Assembly: GCA_022497155.1 (NCBI GenBank)
Contig: MU385711.1
Coordinates: 310,001-374,000 of the forward strand
Reading direction: 5' to 3'
DNA: 64,000 nucleotides
DNA from: Whalleya microplaca
Lineage: Eukaryota > Ascomycota > Sordariomycetes > Xylariales > Xylariaceae
The notes beneath the pieces are model-generated. The model saw only the letters and a list, made by a program, of their open reading frames with translations, was not told the DNA's origin and made no database searches. Both the position numbers and the translations under genes were made by a program. Of the stretch, positions 47,550 to 58,506 are shown piece by piece (position 1 is the first letter of the stretch; every line of letters begins with the position of its first letter).

Positions 47550-48435
47550 ACAAGCACACCTTTTGCTAGAAAAATAAAGAGCAAGCAGCGTATATTTTCT
47601 AGCTGATTCGGATGAGGGGGTTAGGGATACACCCACACACCCGTGAAAGGTTGTTGCTATGTGTTTACGCGCCCTGTTCGTGCTAAACAACCACCCCATA
47701 GACAGAACAGACACATTCTGTTTGTATCCCTTGTTGCGTTTGTGTTTCGGTATTACTACCAGGCCCAGGGTGTGGTGTGGTGTGGTGTGGTACCAAGTAT
47801 TTTCCTCTGCCAGACCGGAATGGAAAGGGGGAAAACAGGAGAGAGATTACGGCGTTTTGTCTTTTCTTCCCCCACACACCACTGCGTTTTCCTTTTTTTC
47901 TCTCGCCCGACGACTCGACCACAGTATTCACACCATGACATGGAATCGCCGCATAATGAGAGCATAGATCTATCTACCTGATCGAGGGCATCATCATCTT
48001 GGGCCATTCCGGCCCACTTACAGAAGGCTAGGCTGCTTGCTGGCTGATGGCGATGGTGATGGAGGATAGAGGAAGAATATGTGGCTGGTGGTGGTGGATT
48101 TGCGATGAATTGCCAGATGGTCGGTCCTGAGAGACACACAGAAGAGATATGTATGGGTAGAGATAACCCGTATTTAGGGAATGAACAATGAATTGCGTTT
48201 TATGAGTGCTGCACTGCCTTGCCTAGTGATTAAGTGCCGTAGGAGTTTGAGATATGTATATAGAGACGTGATATGCGTTTACAGTAGTCCTGATACGACA
48301 TGCTAGAATCACACATTGTAAAAAAACACAAAACATTTTGTACAGCACGAAATCGGGGGCATGCTGAGATCAGGTATCATCATGATTTACAAACAAGACG
48401 TCTGCCTGTCTGCCTATCTACTAAGCCCATCTGTT

Positions 48436-48467
<32 letters not shown>

Positions 48468-48804
48468 GGCACTCAGTCAGGCCTACATCTTTTTTCGTGG
48501 CTAAAGCACACACCAAGATTCAAATCGAATCAATCCCGCAACGCCAGAAGTCCAGCCAGCCAGTCCGGTCCGGCCCTCCCCATCCTCCCTTTCTTTCTTT
48601 CTTGCCTTCCCGATTCATGGATTCATGGATTGATGCAAATGCGTGCTACGAAAAATAACGATAACACAACGCCGGAATTTCTCTCTTCTTCTTTTCTCCC
48701 CCTTCTCCCTATTCCCCTTTTCTTCTCTCTTTGAAGAGCTGCTAATGGTGTGGCCGAGGTGGTCTGCGGTGAGGGAAGGCGGAAGCGACGGCGACGCGAC
48801 TGTC
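47550..48804. other. Convergent 3' flanks of ISWI and eIF3i
   Basis: 1.25 kb with no supported gene. Contains four TGTGG pentamers (47771-47790), a (CAG)10 tract and C/T-rich stretches near 48575-48735 that create long but meaningless frames. Confidence 0.6.
48436..48465 (+). repeat. (CAG)10 trinucleotide repeat
   Basis: Ten perfect CAG units in the convergent intergenic region, read as CTG on the eIF3i transcript strand, about 340 bp past its stop. Confidence 0.93.
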
Positions 48805-50126
48805 CTACAGCCGGTTCTGTCGCTCCCGCTCGACCTCGTACATGAAGTCGAAGAAGCCCTTGTCGAAGTGGTGGATGCGGACGTAGCCGTCCTCGCCGCC
48901 GCTGGCGTAGCTCTTGCCGGTCGGGTCCGCTGCTACTGTGTTCTGCGTGTTGTGTTAGTTGGTGTACGTAGGTAGGTATAGTGTTTATAGAGGATATATG
49001 ATAGAGATTAGGAAGACAGGGACAAAACGTACCAAGGGTCCGAAATGGCCCCTCACGCGACCGATCTCGGTCTCGAAGACCTTGTGGTAGAAGCGCGCCT
49101 CGAACTTGCCCTGCCGCGTCGACGTCGTCGTGACGTCCATGGCGGCCTGCCCACCCCCCAGAATCACGTAGTCCTTCTTAGGGGTGATGCAGGCGCTGTT
49201 CAGCGGGGTGTCGGTGGGGTACGTCTTCAGGGGCTCGAGGTCCCGCGCGGCCACCAGCCGGGCCGTCTTGTCCTTCGAGGCCGTGATGAAGTACGTGCGG
49301 TCGGGCGACCATTGCAGGTCCGTCACCTGCTGGTTCAGCTCGTGGATCGGCACGTTGTCGAGTTGCTCGCCGGTCTAGATGTGGGTTTCTTGTTAGTCTT
49401 TCTCTTGCCCTTGCTCTTGATACTCTAGCACCGTCCCCCCGCCTAGATTCAACGAGTAATTAGTTACTCACCTTCGCGTCGTACTGAGAAACCGAGCCGT
49501 CCTCGTGTCCCGCGATGATGTACTTGTCCAGGTAGCTCCAGCCGGCAACGGTGGCCTTGCTCTCGTCACAGACGATGGTGAGCTCGCGCTCGTCGCTCTG
49601 CTCGGCGTCGACGTCGAGCTCGACGGGGAGGACGACGATGGTGCCGAGGTGGCCCATGCGCTTCTCGGTGACGCCGAGCAGCAGGCTGCCGTCGGAGGAG
49701 AACTCGACGCGCTTGACGGCGGTGGGGAAGTCCCAGGTCTTGAGCAGGCGGCCCGTCTTGATCTCCCACAGGCGGATGGTGTTGTCGGCGCTGCCGCTCG
49801 CGATGAACGTCGACGTCGGGTCCACGTCCACCGTCCAGATCGCGCCCTGGTGGCCCTTGTACGTCCCCAGCCGCTCGCCGTTGTGCGAGAACCACACGCA
49901 GATCACCTGGTCCTTGGATACGGAGAAGAGGAGGTCGCCGTCGGGGTTGAATCTGGGGGAGAGGCGCAACAACGCTGGTTAGTGGGATGGACAGGCAGAC
50001 AGACAGCCTCGGATGGATAGTCGAATTATACATATTCATGTATTATGATAAATTGTATGGAAGGGCCAGTACATACTTGATTTGGGTCAAGGCCCGCTCG
50101 TGGCCTGACAGCAGGATAGGTCTCAT
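48805..50126 (-). CDS. TIF34: Translation initiation factor eIF3 subunit i
   Basis: WD40 beta-propeller subunit of the eIF3 complex (yeast TIF34), which binds eIF3b and g on the 40S ribosome; cytosolic. 336 aa from exons 50126-50077, 49952-49472, 49374-49033, 48942-48805. The start [19 protein letters not shown] is the family hallmark. Further repeats: [59 protein letters not shown], and the final [16 protein letters not shown]. The end [10 protein letters not shown] resembles other eIF3i C termini. Length equals the family norm. The first exon is only 50 nt. The coding sequence is GC-rich throughout exons 2-4. It is divergent from the C1-THF synthase gene (1.03 kb apart). Confidence 0.96.
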
Positions 50127-51154
50127 GTTGGCGGTGCTTTTCGTAGTCCTCTCTATTCTCGATATATCGTCACTAGAAAGTTCGGGGTGGGATGGAGTTT
50201 TTGAATGATTTGTGCGTGGGGCAGAAGATGAGATTCTCGCATTCTTGCGCTTGCCCCACCTCCGCCTAGTCTTAGGTAGGTACGAACCGTGGTAGCACGT
50301 GACTCATAATCAAGGTTTGGCCGGGTTGCTTATCGCCGATAACATACTAATAATAAATTTTAAGCATGTGGGCCGATTATGTAATATTACAGTTTAGAAA
50401 GGTTCATAATCCGTAGTGAAGTATTCTGTACGGTATACAGTTCATGGCATTCCTGAACACTTCTGTCGGTACTTACTTAGCAAAGGGTTCACAGGCGAAA
50501 CTCATCATGTAAAATTCTTTCAATGCCGTACGTATATACAGACCGAGTATAATTCATCCTCTTAAGATAGACATCATTGCGACAGCAGTATGCGAGCGGC
50601 AAAGCTCTTACTCATCTCAACCGGTCCAATGCAACTCATTCTTCAAGTCCCTTGCTTCGATGCCTTGCTGCTGTGACACATCTTCACTCAATCAACATGG
50701 GTTGCTTATAACAGCTCGATAGATTTTTTGCTATTTGGCAACACTCTGCGATGACGCCCCATCTATAAAAGTAGTATAAATTGTATGGTATCGTTGACTC
50801 GTTATTTTGCTTTCGGTCGTCGGTTTCGATTTATCTCTTCTTTACCAGGATTCAACATCCAGCATCCAGCCTGCAGCTTCCTCTGGCGTTCTTATAGCAT
50901 AGCGTTGTGTGCATTTGATAATTATCGCCTTGGATACCCGTTTCTGGTTGTCAACGACCACTTACAACATCGGATGCAGCTTGAGGTTAACCAATAATCC
51001 CTCCAGTGTCGTACAGTCCCTTACAGCAGCCAAACCTACCCATAAGACGCTACCCGAATAGGTTCTAGGCGATTTTCTGATTTGCGTCATTGGCTACCGA
51101 TAACGACGAGTTAAAGATTCACTAATTGCTATTTTCAGTTGGCGCTTGGCAGAT
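50127..51154. other. Divergent promoter, eIF3i and C1-THF synthase
   Basis: 1.03 kb between the two start codons. Short frames only. No defined regulatory motif that I would stand behind. Confidence 0.5.
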
Positions 51155-54100
51155 ATGACTCTGTCGACAAGTGTCAGCCATGGCTTCTCTCTACCTGCTG
51201 CAAAATCAACCCTGCCTATGCGAGGCCGACCTTTGATCCTATCTGCAAAGTTGCAGCAGCCAGTCACAGTCGCACACCATACTGGCCTACCTCGTCACCC
51301 GTTTGCTAGCCCTCCGGATTGCGGTACCCTAAAATCCTGCAGATCGTCTCAGTTTGGACTGCCTCTTCCGGTTCAGACCGTTCGATCTTTCACCGCTGGG
51401 GCTCCAGCCAATTCACGACCCCCAACGTCCTGGACAGCTTCTCGAGTCTCTGGACAGGTCAACCGGAGCTTACTCAACCGTACAATCCCAAGGTTTACAC
51501 CACAAAACTGGTCCTTCGCATCACAGTCACTTGTTCTCCATAGGAGTTTATCGTCAAAGAGCTACCCCGCTATGGCTGCCACTAGGCTGGATGGGACAGC
51601 CATTGCGAAGAAGATTCGCGAGAGGCTTGCCCTTGAGATAGTCGAGAAGCAAAAGGTCAACCCGAAGTACCAGCCATGCCTCAAAATCATCCAAGGTGTG
51701 TATTCCCTTATTTTGCCTTGAACTCGTCAGGGTGCTAACGTCATTGGTTCTAGTTGGAGATAGGTCTGACTCCTGTGAGTTCTGACTCCTCCGTGCATCC
51801 AGCCTGTGCCACAGACTAATAATTGCCTCATAGCGACCTATGTCCGCATGAAGCTAAAGGCTGCTCAAGAGGTATGTTACCAGTTGCCACGATGTCTATT
51901 TGCAGTCCGTAATCTAATCCTCGTGAACACGTGAAGGCAAACATTACTTGTGACCTTCTGCATTTCCCTGAGACCATCACTGAATCAGAGCTCTTGGCAC
52001 ATCTACACATTCTGAATAACGACGCTGCGATAAACGGCATCCTGGTTCAGCTGCCGCTCCCAAAGCATATCGATGAGTACACCATCACTTCGGCGGTAGC
52101 CGATGAGAAGGATGTCGACGGCTTTGGTACCACTAACATAGGCGAGCTTGCCAAGAAGGGCGGCCACCCCTTCTTTGTCCCATGCACACCTAAGGGTGTC
52201 ATGGTCCTGCTGGAGGAGGCGGGCGTGGACTTGAAGGGCAAGGATGCTATTGTCTTGGGGCGAAGTGACATCGTCGGGAGCCCAGTCAGCTACCTGTTGA
52301 AGAATGCCGATGCAACTGTCACCGTCTGCCACTCGAAAACTCAGGGGCTAGACCAGAAACTCAAGACGGCCGACATTGTGGTTGCTGCCATTGGTCAGCC
52401 ACACTTCGTTAAAGGAGAATGGCTCAAGCCTGGCGCTGTGGTCATCGACGTAGGCACCAACTACATTCCTGATGCATCCAGAAAGTCTGGCCAGCGACTG
52501 GTCGGCGATGTCGAATTCGAGTCGGCTTCCCAGGTGGCCTCTTATATTACGCCGGTGCCAGGTGGTGTCGGCCCTATGACCGTTGCCATGTTATTGCAAA
52601 ATGTCGTCGACGCTACTAGCATGTACTTTGAGCGCCAAAAGCAGAGACGTATTATTCCTCTACCACTCAAGCTCAAGACCCCCGTCCCCTCAGATATCGA
52701 GGTTTCGAGATCACAGCCGCCAAAGCTCATTACACGAGTGGCAGAAGAAGTTGGTATTGCACAACATGAACTGGAGCCTTACGGCGCCTACAAAGCCAAG
52801 GTCGACCTTACCCTGCTTAAGCGGCTGGAACACCGTCGAAATGGCCGTTATGTTGTTGTCACTGGCATCACCCCTACACCCTTGGGCGAGGGCAAGTCCA
52901 CAACAACGATGGGTTTAGCGCAAGCACTGGGAGCTCACCTCGGTCGACTGACTTTTGCCAATGTTCGTCAACCTAGTCAAGGTCCCACCTTTGGTATCAA
53001 GGGAGGCGCAGCTGGAGGCGGATATAGTCAAGTCATCCCCATGGATGAGTTCAACTTGCACTTAACTGGTGATATCCACGCCATATCCGCAGCGAACAAT
53101 CTCCTTGCTGCTGCTATTGAAACCCGTATTTTCCACGAGAACACACAGAAGGACGGCCCTCTCTACCGAAGACTGGTGCCCGCGAAGAATGGACAGCGGA
53201 AATTTGCTCCGGTCATGTTCCGGCGGCTGAAGAAGTTAGGCATTGAAAAGACCGACCCTAATGAGCTTACTGAGGATGAGATCCACCGATTTGCCAGATT
53301 AGATATTGACCCCGAGACCATTACTTGGAGACGAGTGTTGGACGTGAACGATCGACATCTCAGGGGAGTCACCGTCGGTACCGCCCCGACGGAGAAAGGT
53401 CAGACCCGCGAGACCGGCTTTGACATCTCAGTAGCCAGCGAGTGCATGGCTATCCTCGCCATGAGCACCAGCCTCGCAGACATGCGAGAGCGGCTCGGCC
53501 GCATGGTCGTAGCGACCTCCCGATCCGGCGACCCGGTGACCTGCGACGACATCGGCGCCGGCGGCGCGCTGACGGCGCTCATGAAGGACGCCATCAAGCC
53601 GAATCTGATGCAGACGCTGGAGGGCACGCCGGTTTTCGTGCACGCGGGGCCCTTCGCCAACATCAGCATCGGCAACAGCTCGATCCTGGCCGACAAGATG
53701 GCGCTCAAGCTGGCCGGCACGGAGCCGGACGAGGACCCGGCCACCAAGGCCGGCTTCGCCGTCACCGAGGCCGGCTTCGACTTCACCATGGGCGGCGAGC
53801 GCTTCTTCAACATCAAGTGCCGCGCCTCTGGCCTCGTGCCCGACGTCGTCGTCGTCGTCGCCACCGTGCGCGCGCTCAAGGTGCACGGCGGCGGCCCGCC
53901 CATCGCGCCCGGCGCCGCCCTCGACCCCGTGTACAAGCAGGAGAACGTCGAGATCCTGCGCCAGGGCTGCGTCAACCTGCGCAAGCACATCGAGAACGCC
54001 CGCACCTACGGATGCCCCGTGGTCGTGGCCATCAACAAGTTCGCCACCGACACCGACGCCGAGATCGCCGTCGTGCGCGAGGAGTCCCTCGCGGCCGGCG

Positions 54101-54639
54101 CCGAGGACGCCATCCTCGCGAACCACTGGGCCGAGGGCGGGGCCGGGGCCGTGGATCTCGCCAAGGGCGTGATCGCCGCCTCCGAGAAGCCCAAGGACTT
54201 CAAGCTCCTGTATAACGTGGAGGGGGGAAGCGTGCAGGAGCGCATGGAGACGATCTGCAAACAGATGTACGGGGCCGCGGCGGTCGAGTTCAGCGAGCTG
54301 GCCCAGAAGAAGGTCGACACGTATACCCGCCAGGGGTTCAGTAATTTGCCCATTTGTGTGGCGAAGACGCAGTACTCGCTCTCGCATGATCCGGATTTGA
54401 AGGGTGCGCCGACGGGGTTCACGGTCCCGATTCGGGATGTAAGGATGGCGGCTGGTGCTGGGTATTTGTGAGTTTGCTTTTGTTATTTGGTTTTGGAGAG
54501 GGTGATTGATCACTGACTGTGCTGAAACAGGTATGCCCTCGCGGCTGATATCCAGACGATCCCGGGCTTGCCCACCGCCCCGGGGTACTTGAACGTCGAT
54601 GTCGGTACGGAGACGGGCGAGATCGATGGGCTTTTCTAG
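51155..54639 (+). CDS. Trifunctional C1-tetrahydrofolate synthase
   Basis: One-carbon enzyme with methylene-THF dehydrogenase, methenyl-THF cyclohydrolase and formate-THF ligase activities (yeast ADE3/MIS1). 1079 aa from exons 51155-51695, 51754-51774 (21-nt microexon), 51834-51871, 51937-54467, 54531-54639. The D/C domain starts [15 protein letters not shown] (ATG 51572) and has [17 protein letters not shown] (catalytic Lys in YVRMK), [10 protein letters not shown] and GRSDIVGSP. The ligase domain has [15 protein letters not shown] (ATP loop). Upstream of Met140 is a 139-residue extension rich in Ser, Arg and Pro with few acids, which fits a mitochondrial presequence. Use of 51572 would give a 940-aa cytosolic form. 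From about 53500 the coding sequence is abruptly GC-rich. Confidence 0.95.
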
Positions 54640-55547
54640 ATATTATATATATCTATATAGAATCCGCTTTCACATATATACAGTAGCAACCCTGCCCGCC
54701 CGCACATGGGCGGGCGGGAAATTCACAGACTCGGATTAGGTAGGACGCATAGACAGACTCAACATCATCAATCATGGGAGGAGTCCAGGAAGCGGAGCAT
54801 GGCTTTCAACTGCTTCAACGCAGTTGGAGCCGCAAAATCTTTCAACAGCATAACAGATGGATCAATCAGCATTTCGAGGGGTAAGGGAGTGAGTTACGGA
54901 GTGAAGACTAAAGAAAAGACAAGATGAGACAAGATGAGACAAGATCAGAGAAGATGGATAGATAGTCCGTGTAGGTGTGCGGTTGTACATGATATGATGC
55001 GATACCTTCAACGGCGATGTATGAGAATATATAATATACATTCAATGAGATGACAGTTGAGTTCGTTGAGGAAAATCCTTCGTTTATACCGTTCTCTGTC
55101 TAGTGAACTTTATAAGACGTCGCCAGGGAGAGACCTACGAGTTGAAATAACGAGGAATCCTTAAGAAAATGAGTTCCAATCTCATCTAAATTATAATACT
55201 CGTCAGTAAACATAGGCCACGGTATACAGTTACATATACTCAAAACCAAAGGGCGCAAAGGATCTATTTATTTACCTAGCAGGTGAACTAAAAGCTTAAG
55301 CACATGTATGAAGACAAGCAAGACAAGCTATATCCGTTTTCTTAAAGTCCAGTCATTTTGGTTCCTAATGTACAGATATTCGATCATACGCACATGAAAC
55401 GTCAAGCTATATACACACATATATACATATAAGTATCCAAGAAGAAGAAACAGAATCAGAGCCGTGCCTATATACAGATCCTCCTATAATACAATGCTGC
55501 TAACAGCGCATACCCCTATAAAACATAGTTCCCCCCCTAATATCAAC
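54640..55547. other. Convergent 3' flanks, no gene seen
   Basis: 900 bp between C1-THF synthase and the first LPMO. Includes a short 10-bp tandem repeat (AAGATGAGAC, two full copies at 54921-54940 with degenerate neighbours) and AT-rich sequence. Confidence 0.55.
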
Positions 55548-56771
55548 CTAGATGTTGCGCATATCGCGCACATGGCGCCGAGCCTTGCTCGATGATCCGC
55601 TGCTACCAGCGACCTGCTGCAGCCACGAGATGAACTCGTTCAGCGTGAACTCGGACGGCAGGCTCGACGAGCCGCCGGTCGCGGCGGGCGCGGCGGCACT
55701 CGAAGAAGCCGGTGTGGGCTTGGCTGAGGTCGCGGCTGCAGCTGCTTGCTTCGCTGTGGTGCTGGAAGGGCGGGCTACGGCGCTCGAGGTGCGAGCTGCG
55801 GACGCAGCCGAGGTGGATGCAGCGCCCGTGGGGGCGGCGGCACCGTTAGACGTGGCAGCTTTAGATGTAGCGGCAGCCTTGGACGTGGATGCAGCAGCCT
55901 TAGATGTCGATGCAGCGGCTTTAGATGTGGACGCCGCAGCAGCAGAAGACGCCACCACACTGCTGTTACCACTGCCACTGCTGCTTCCGGACGACGTAGA
56001 ACCGGTGCAATCGCCGTCCGAAGTCTGCCCCTCAAAGTTCGCAGTGTGGTCCTCGCAAGCATTGGGCCAGGTAGCCGGTCCAGCAACCGTGTAGCTGGTT
56101 GGCACCGGATAATAGATATTGATCACCAGACCGGGCTCGTCGCCCGTATACACACCGGGGATCTTGACCGTCGGCGACGGCGAGCCGGACCCGGAGCCCG
56201 AGACCTCGAGCTGGGCGCACCCGATATAGAACTGCGCGCCGCCCTTGGTGCTCGCGCCGTGCAGCGCGACGTGCTCGGCGCGCATGAGGTACTGGCCCGC
56301 GGGCAGGGTGTCGGGCAGCTGGAAGGTGAAGTTGTGGATCCCCGCGTTGTTCACGTACGTGGCCCACTGCAGCCCGGCGTCCGTGATCGACGACGTGCTC
56401 AGCTCGTACACTTTGAACCAGTCGCCGTCGCCCTTGTACGCCGCCGCGGTCGTGCCGTCGGGTGCTTTCGACATGTACACGGCTAAGGGGCCCGGGTGCC
56501 CGATCTCCACGTTCACTGTGAAACCGACCTCGTCACCTGGCGCGACGGTGTGCGTCTGCGTCTTGGCCATGATGGTGGCGTCGAGACCGCCCTGGTTGCA
56601 CACGAAGTCTGAGGAGGTTACGTCTGTGATGGGCGAGTTGGAGTTCGTGGTCTGCCGCACGTACTCGTAGGCTGAGGTTGCATTGCCGTTGACGATAAGG
56701 GCCTCGAAGTTGTAGTGTGCTAGGGCGGAGGGCACGCCGGCGGCGATGAGTGCTAAGATGGTGGAACGCAT
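55548..56771 (-). CDS. AA9 lytic polysaccharide monooxygenase with long disordered tail
   Basis: Secreted copper enzyme that oxidatively cleaves cellulose or related glucans; 407 aa, intronless. Signal peptide MRSTILALIAAGVPSALA is followed directly by His19, the N-terminal residue of the copper histidine brace; the second brace histidine is His92 in IGHPGP, and the axial Tyr lies in GGAQFYIGCAQLEV. The catalytic domain ends near residue 245 (PGVYTGDEPGLVINIYYPVP). Then come about 120 residues of Ser/Gly and SKAA repeats, and a conserved-looking end, PSEFTLNEFISWLQQVAG, followed by SSKARRHVRDM. There is no CBM1 domain. The tail could tether or position the enzyme. The minus-strand neighbour at 57751 is a second AA9. 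Confidence 0.94.
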   Translation of the reverse strand: MRSTILALIAAGVPSALAHYNFEALIVNGNATSAYEYVRQTTNSNSPITDVTSSDFVCNQGGLDATIMAKTQTHTVAPGDEVGFTVNVEIGHPGPLAVYMSKAPDGTTAAAYKGDGDWFKVYELSTSSITDAGLQWATYVNNAGIHNFTFQLPDTLPAGQYLMRAEHVALHGASTKGGAQFYIGCAQLEVSGSGSGSPSPTVKIPGVYTGDEPGLVINIYYPVPTSYTVAGPATWPNACEDHTANFEGQTSDGDCTGSTSSGSSSGSGNSSVVASSAAAASTSKAAASTSKAAASTSKAAATSKAATSNGAAAPTGAASTSAASAARTSSAVARPSSTTAKQAAAAATSAKPTPASSSAAAPAATGGSSSLPSEFTLNEFISWLQQVAGSSGSSSKARRHVRDMRNI

Positions 56772-57750
56772 GTTGGATAGTGTGGCCTTGTAGGTATGTA
56801 AAGAACAGTCAAGTTGTTAAGTAAGTTGTTCAGAGAAAGATTGGACGGTAAGTAAGGATAAGTAACCACCGGGGTAGAACGAATGTGAATAGATATCTCG
56901 AAAAGAATGGCGCAAGCGCAACAACTGCAGCAGCAATGAGGAGAAGGAAGAAGACCAAGTTGGTTACTCTGGAAAGTAGAGGCTCATCTCGAGGTGAGCG
57001 GCCTCGACTCTTATATCTCGTCGCCGTAGCATTATCCTTAGGGCTCTCCTCGTCGCGGGAGTCGGCGACTCGATCCTGGAATCGTTCTAGTGTCGATAGC
57101 TTCAGTCGTTATTCTGGAACTTCAGAATGGAGTCGAACTGACTTGAAACCTAGCTACGAATCCCAGTGTCGATGGTCTGATTTCCACCAATCACGAGTTG
57201 CGGAACTAGTGTCATAATCCCTGTGTCGCATCAGATATATTAAGGTTAACGCCTTGATGATTTCCCAATGGGTTCTCGGCTTTGTTAACCGTGAGATTCA
57301 ATTGGTTATTTCTCAAATGGTCAACATTAGACGAACACATTTTTGCTTGATGGAGTCGAACCACCTTGAAAGATCGATGCTAAACCGAATGTTGTCGCCC
57401 CTCCCGCTCCTTGTTCGTTCCAGCTCACTGGTAATGGGGCTCGTAAATGAGGACGGATGGTGAGATTGAGAAAAAGACCAAATACGACGAACTACAGGGG
57501 ACCTATTGTCTCATGTCACTGAAATTTAATAAATTACAGACTTATAGCTGGGCTAGTATACGTAATTCAATAGCTGCGAAACGAGGCTTCAATTGGTAAA
57601 AACTGCTATTCCTGGAGCCGTAGAAGATTGTATAGACTATAACGTGCTTTAGACTTTAAGTAAGAAGCCACTGTGACGTGATCTATCGACATTCCTGGTA
57701 ATCAGATCATTGAGTGGTGTAGGAAAGCTAATCGAGCTATAAATAGCATT
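56772..57750. other. Intergenic between the two LPMO genes
   Basis: 980 bp; promoter of the first LPMO. Holds a CreA-type CCGGGG hexamer near 56870 and an imperfect direct repeat of about 34 bp (57127-57160 and 57350-57383). No coding sequence with an ATG start recognised. Confidence 0.5.
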
Positions 57751-58506
57751 TTATAGTTCTTGAACCAAATGTTGCTCTTGCGTGCCTTCGGGCCATAACG
57801 TTGGCCCAGGGCTAGTATAATTCGTTAAAAAGGACCAAAATACCGGTATGAGAACACCGGGTTCATAGCCGGAATACAGGCCAGGGATTTTAGCCACGGG
57901 ACCAATTTCCCCTACACCGCTACCAGTCACATTCAGCTGTGCGCATGCAACATAAAACTGCGCTTCTGAGAACTTGTGCGCTGCATGCAAAGCGAGGCCT
58001 TCAGAGCGCAGTAGGTACTCCCCCGGAGGTGTAGAGGGCGGGAGCGTAAAGCGAAACGACTGTATGTTGTCCGTGGCCCAAACAAGCCCTTCCCCGTCAT
58101 CGGACCCAGAGCTGGAATTTCTGACGGCCGTGGTGAGAGCGTAGATCCTGGCCCAGTCGCCGGAGCCGTCGTAGTCGGCTGCCGCTCCTGGCGCCTTCGA
58201 GATGTAGACTTGCTGCACGCCTGGATGGCCAAAGTGCTCATCGATACCGAAACCCACTTCATCGCCCGCCTGCACCGTGTACGTCTGCGTGTCCGTGCCT
58301 GACAGCCCGCCGGTGTTACAGCGCATGTCAGTCGAGTTCACGTTCGTCAACGGCGAGTTGGAGTTGGTGTTGCGCCGGATGTACTGGTAGGGCTCGCCGA
58401 CGACCTCGCCGTTCACAATGAGGCGGCTGTAGGTCCAGTGCGCCTGGGCGCTCGAGGCGCCGACGATGAGTAGAGCGAAAGTATAGACAAATTTTCTAAA
58501 CGACAT
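57751..58506 (-). CDS. AA9 lytic polysaccharide monooxygenase, catalytic domain only
   Basis: Second AA9 copper monooxygenase, 251 aa, intronless, secreted. Signal peptide MSFRKFVYTFALLIVGASSAQA; mature His23 and His94 (FGHPGV) form the copper brace, and EAQFYVACAQLNV carries the axial Tyr. It ends soon after YEPGVLIPVFWSFLTNYTS, with no linker, CBM or tail. It shares the tract TNSNSPLTNVNSTD with the first copy (TNSNSPITDVTSSD), but the rest differs clearly, so this is an old duplication or two different AA9 lineages. Both are on the minus strand, 979 bp apart. Confidence 0.93.
   Translation of the reverse strand: MSFRKFVYTFALLIVGASSAQAHWTYSRLIVNGEVVGEPYQYIRRNTNSNSPLTNVNSTDMRCNTGGLSGTDTQTYTVQAGDEVGFGIDEHFGHPGVQQVYISKAPGAAADYDGSGDWARIYALTTAVRNSSSGSDDGEGLVWATDNIQSFRFTLPPSTPPGEYLLRSEGLALHAAHKFSEAQFYVACAQLNVTGSGVGEIGPVAKIPGLYSGYEPGVLIPVFWSFLTNYTSPGPTLWPEGTQEQHLVQEL

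Noticed and set aside
48300..48734. 144-codon frame with poly-Ala
   Set aside because: Its poly-Ala comes from the (CAG)10 repeat in an intergenic region; no domain.
56885..57217. 110-codon frame upstream of the first LPMO
   Set aside because: Starts at GTG with no in-frame ATG nearby, low-complexity Ser/Arg content, and lies in the LPMO promoter.
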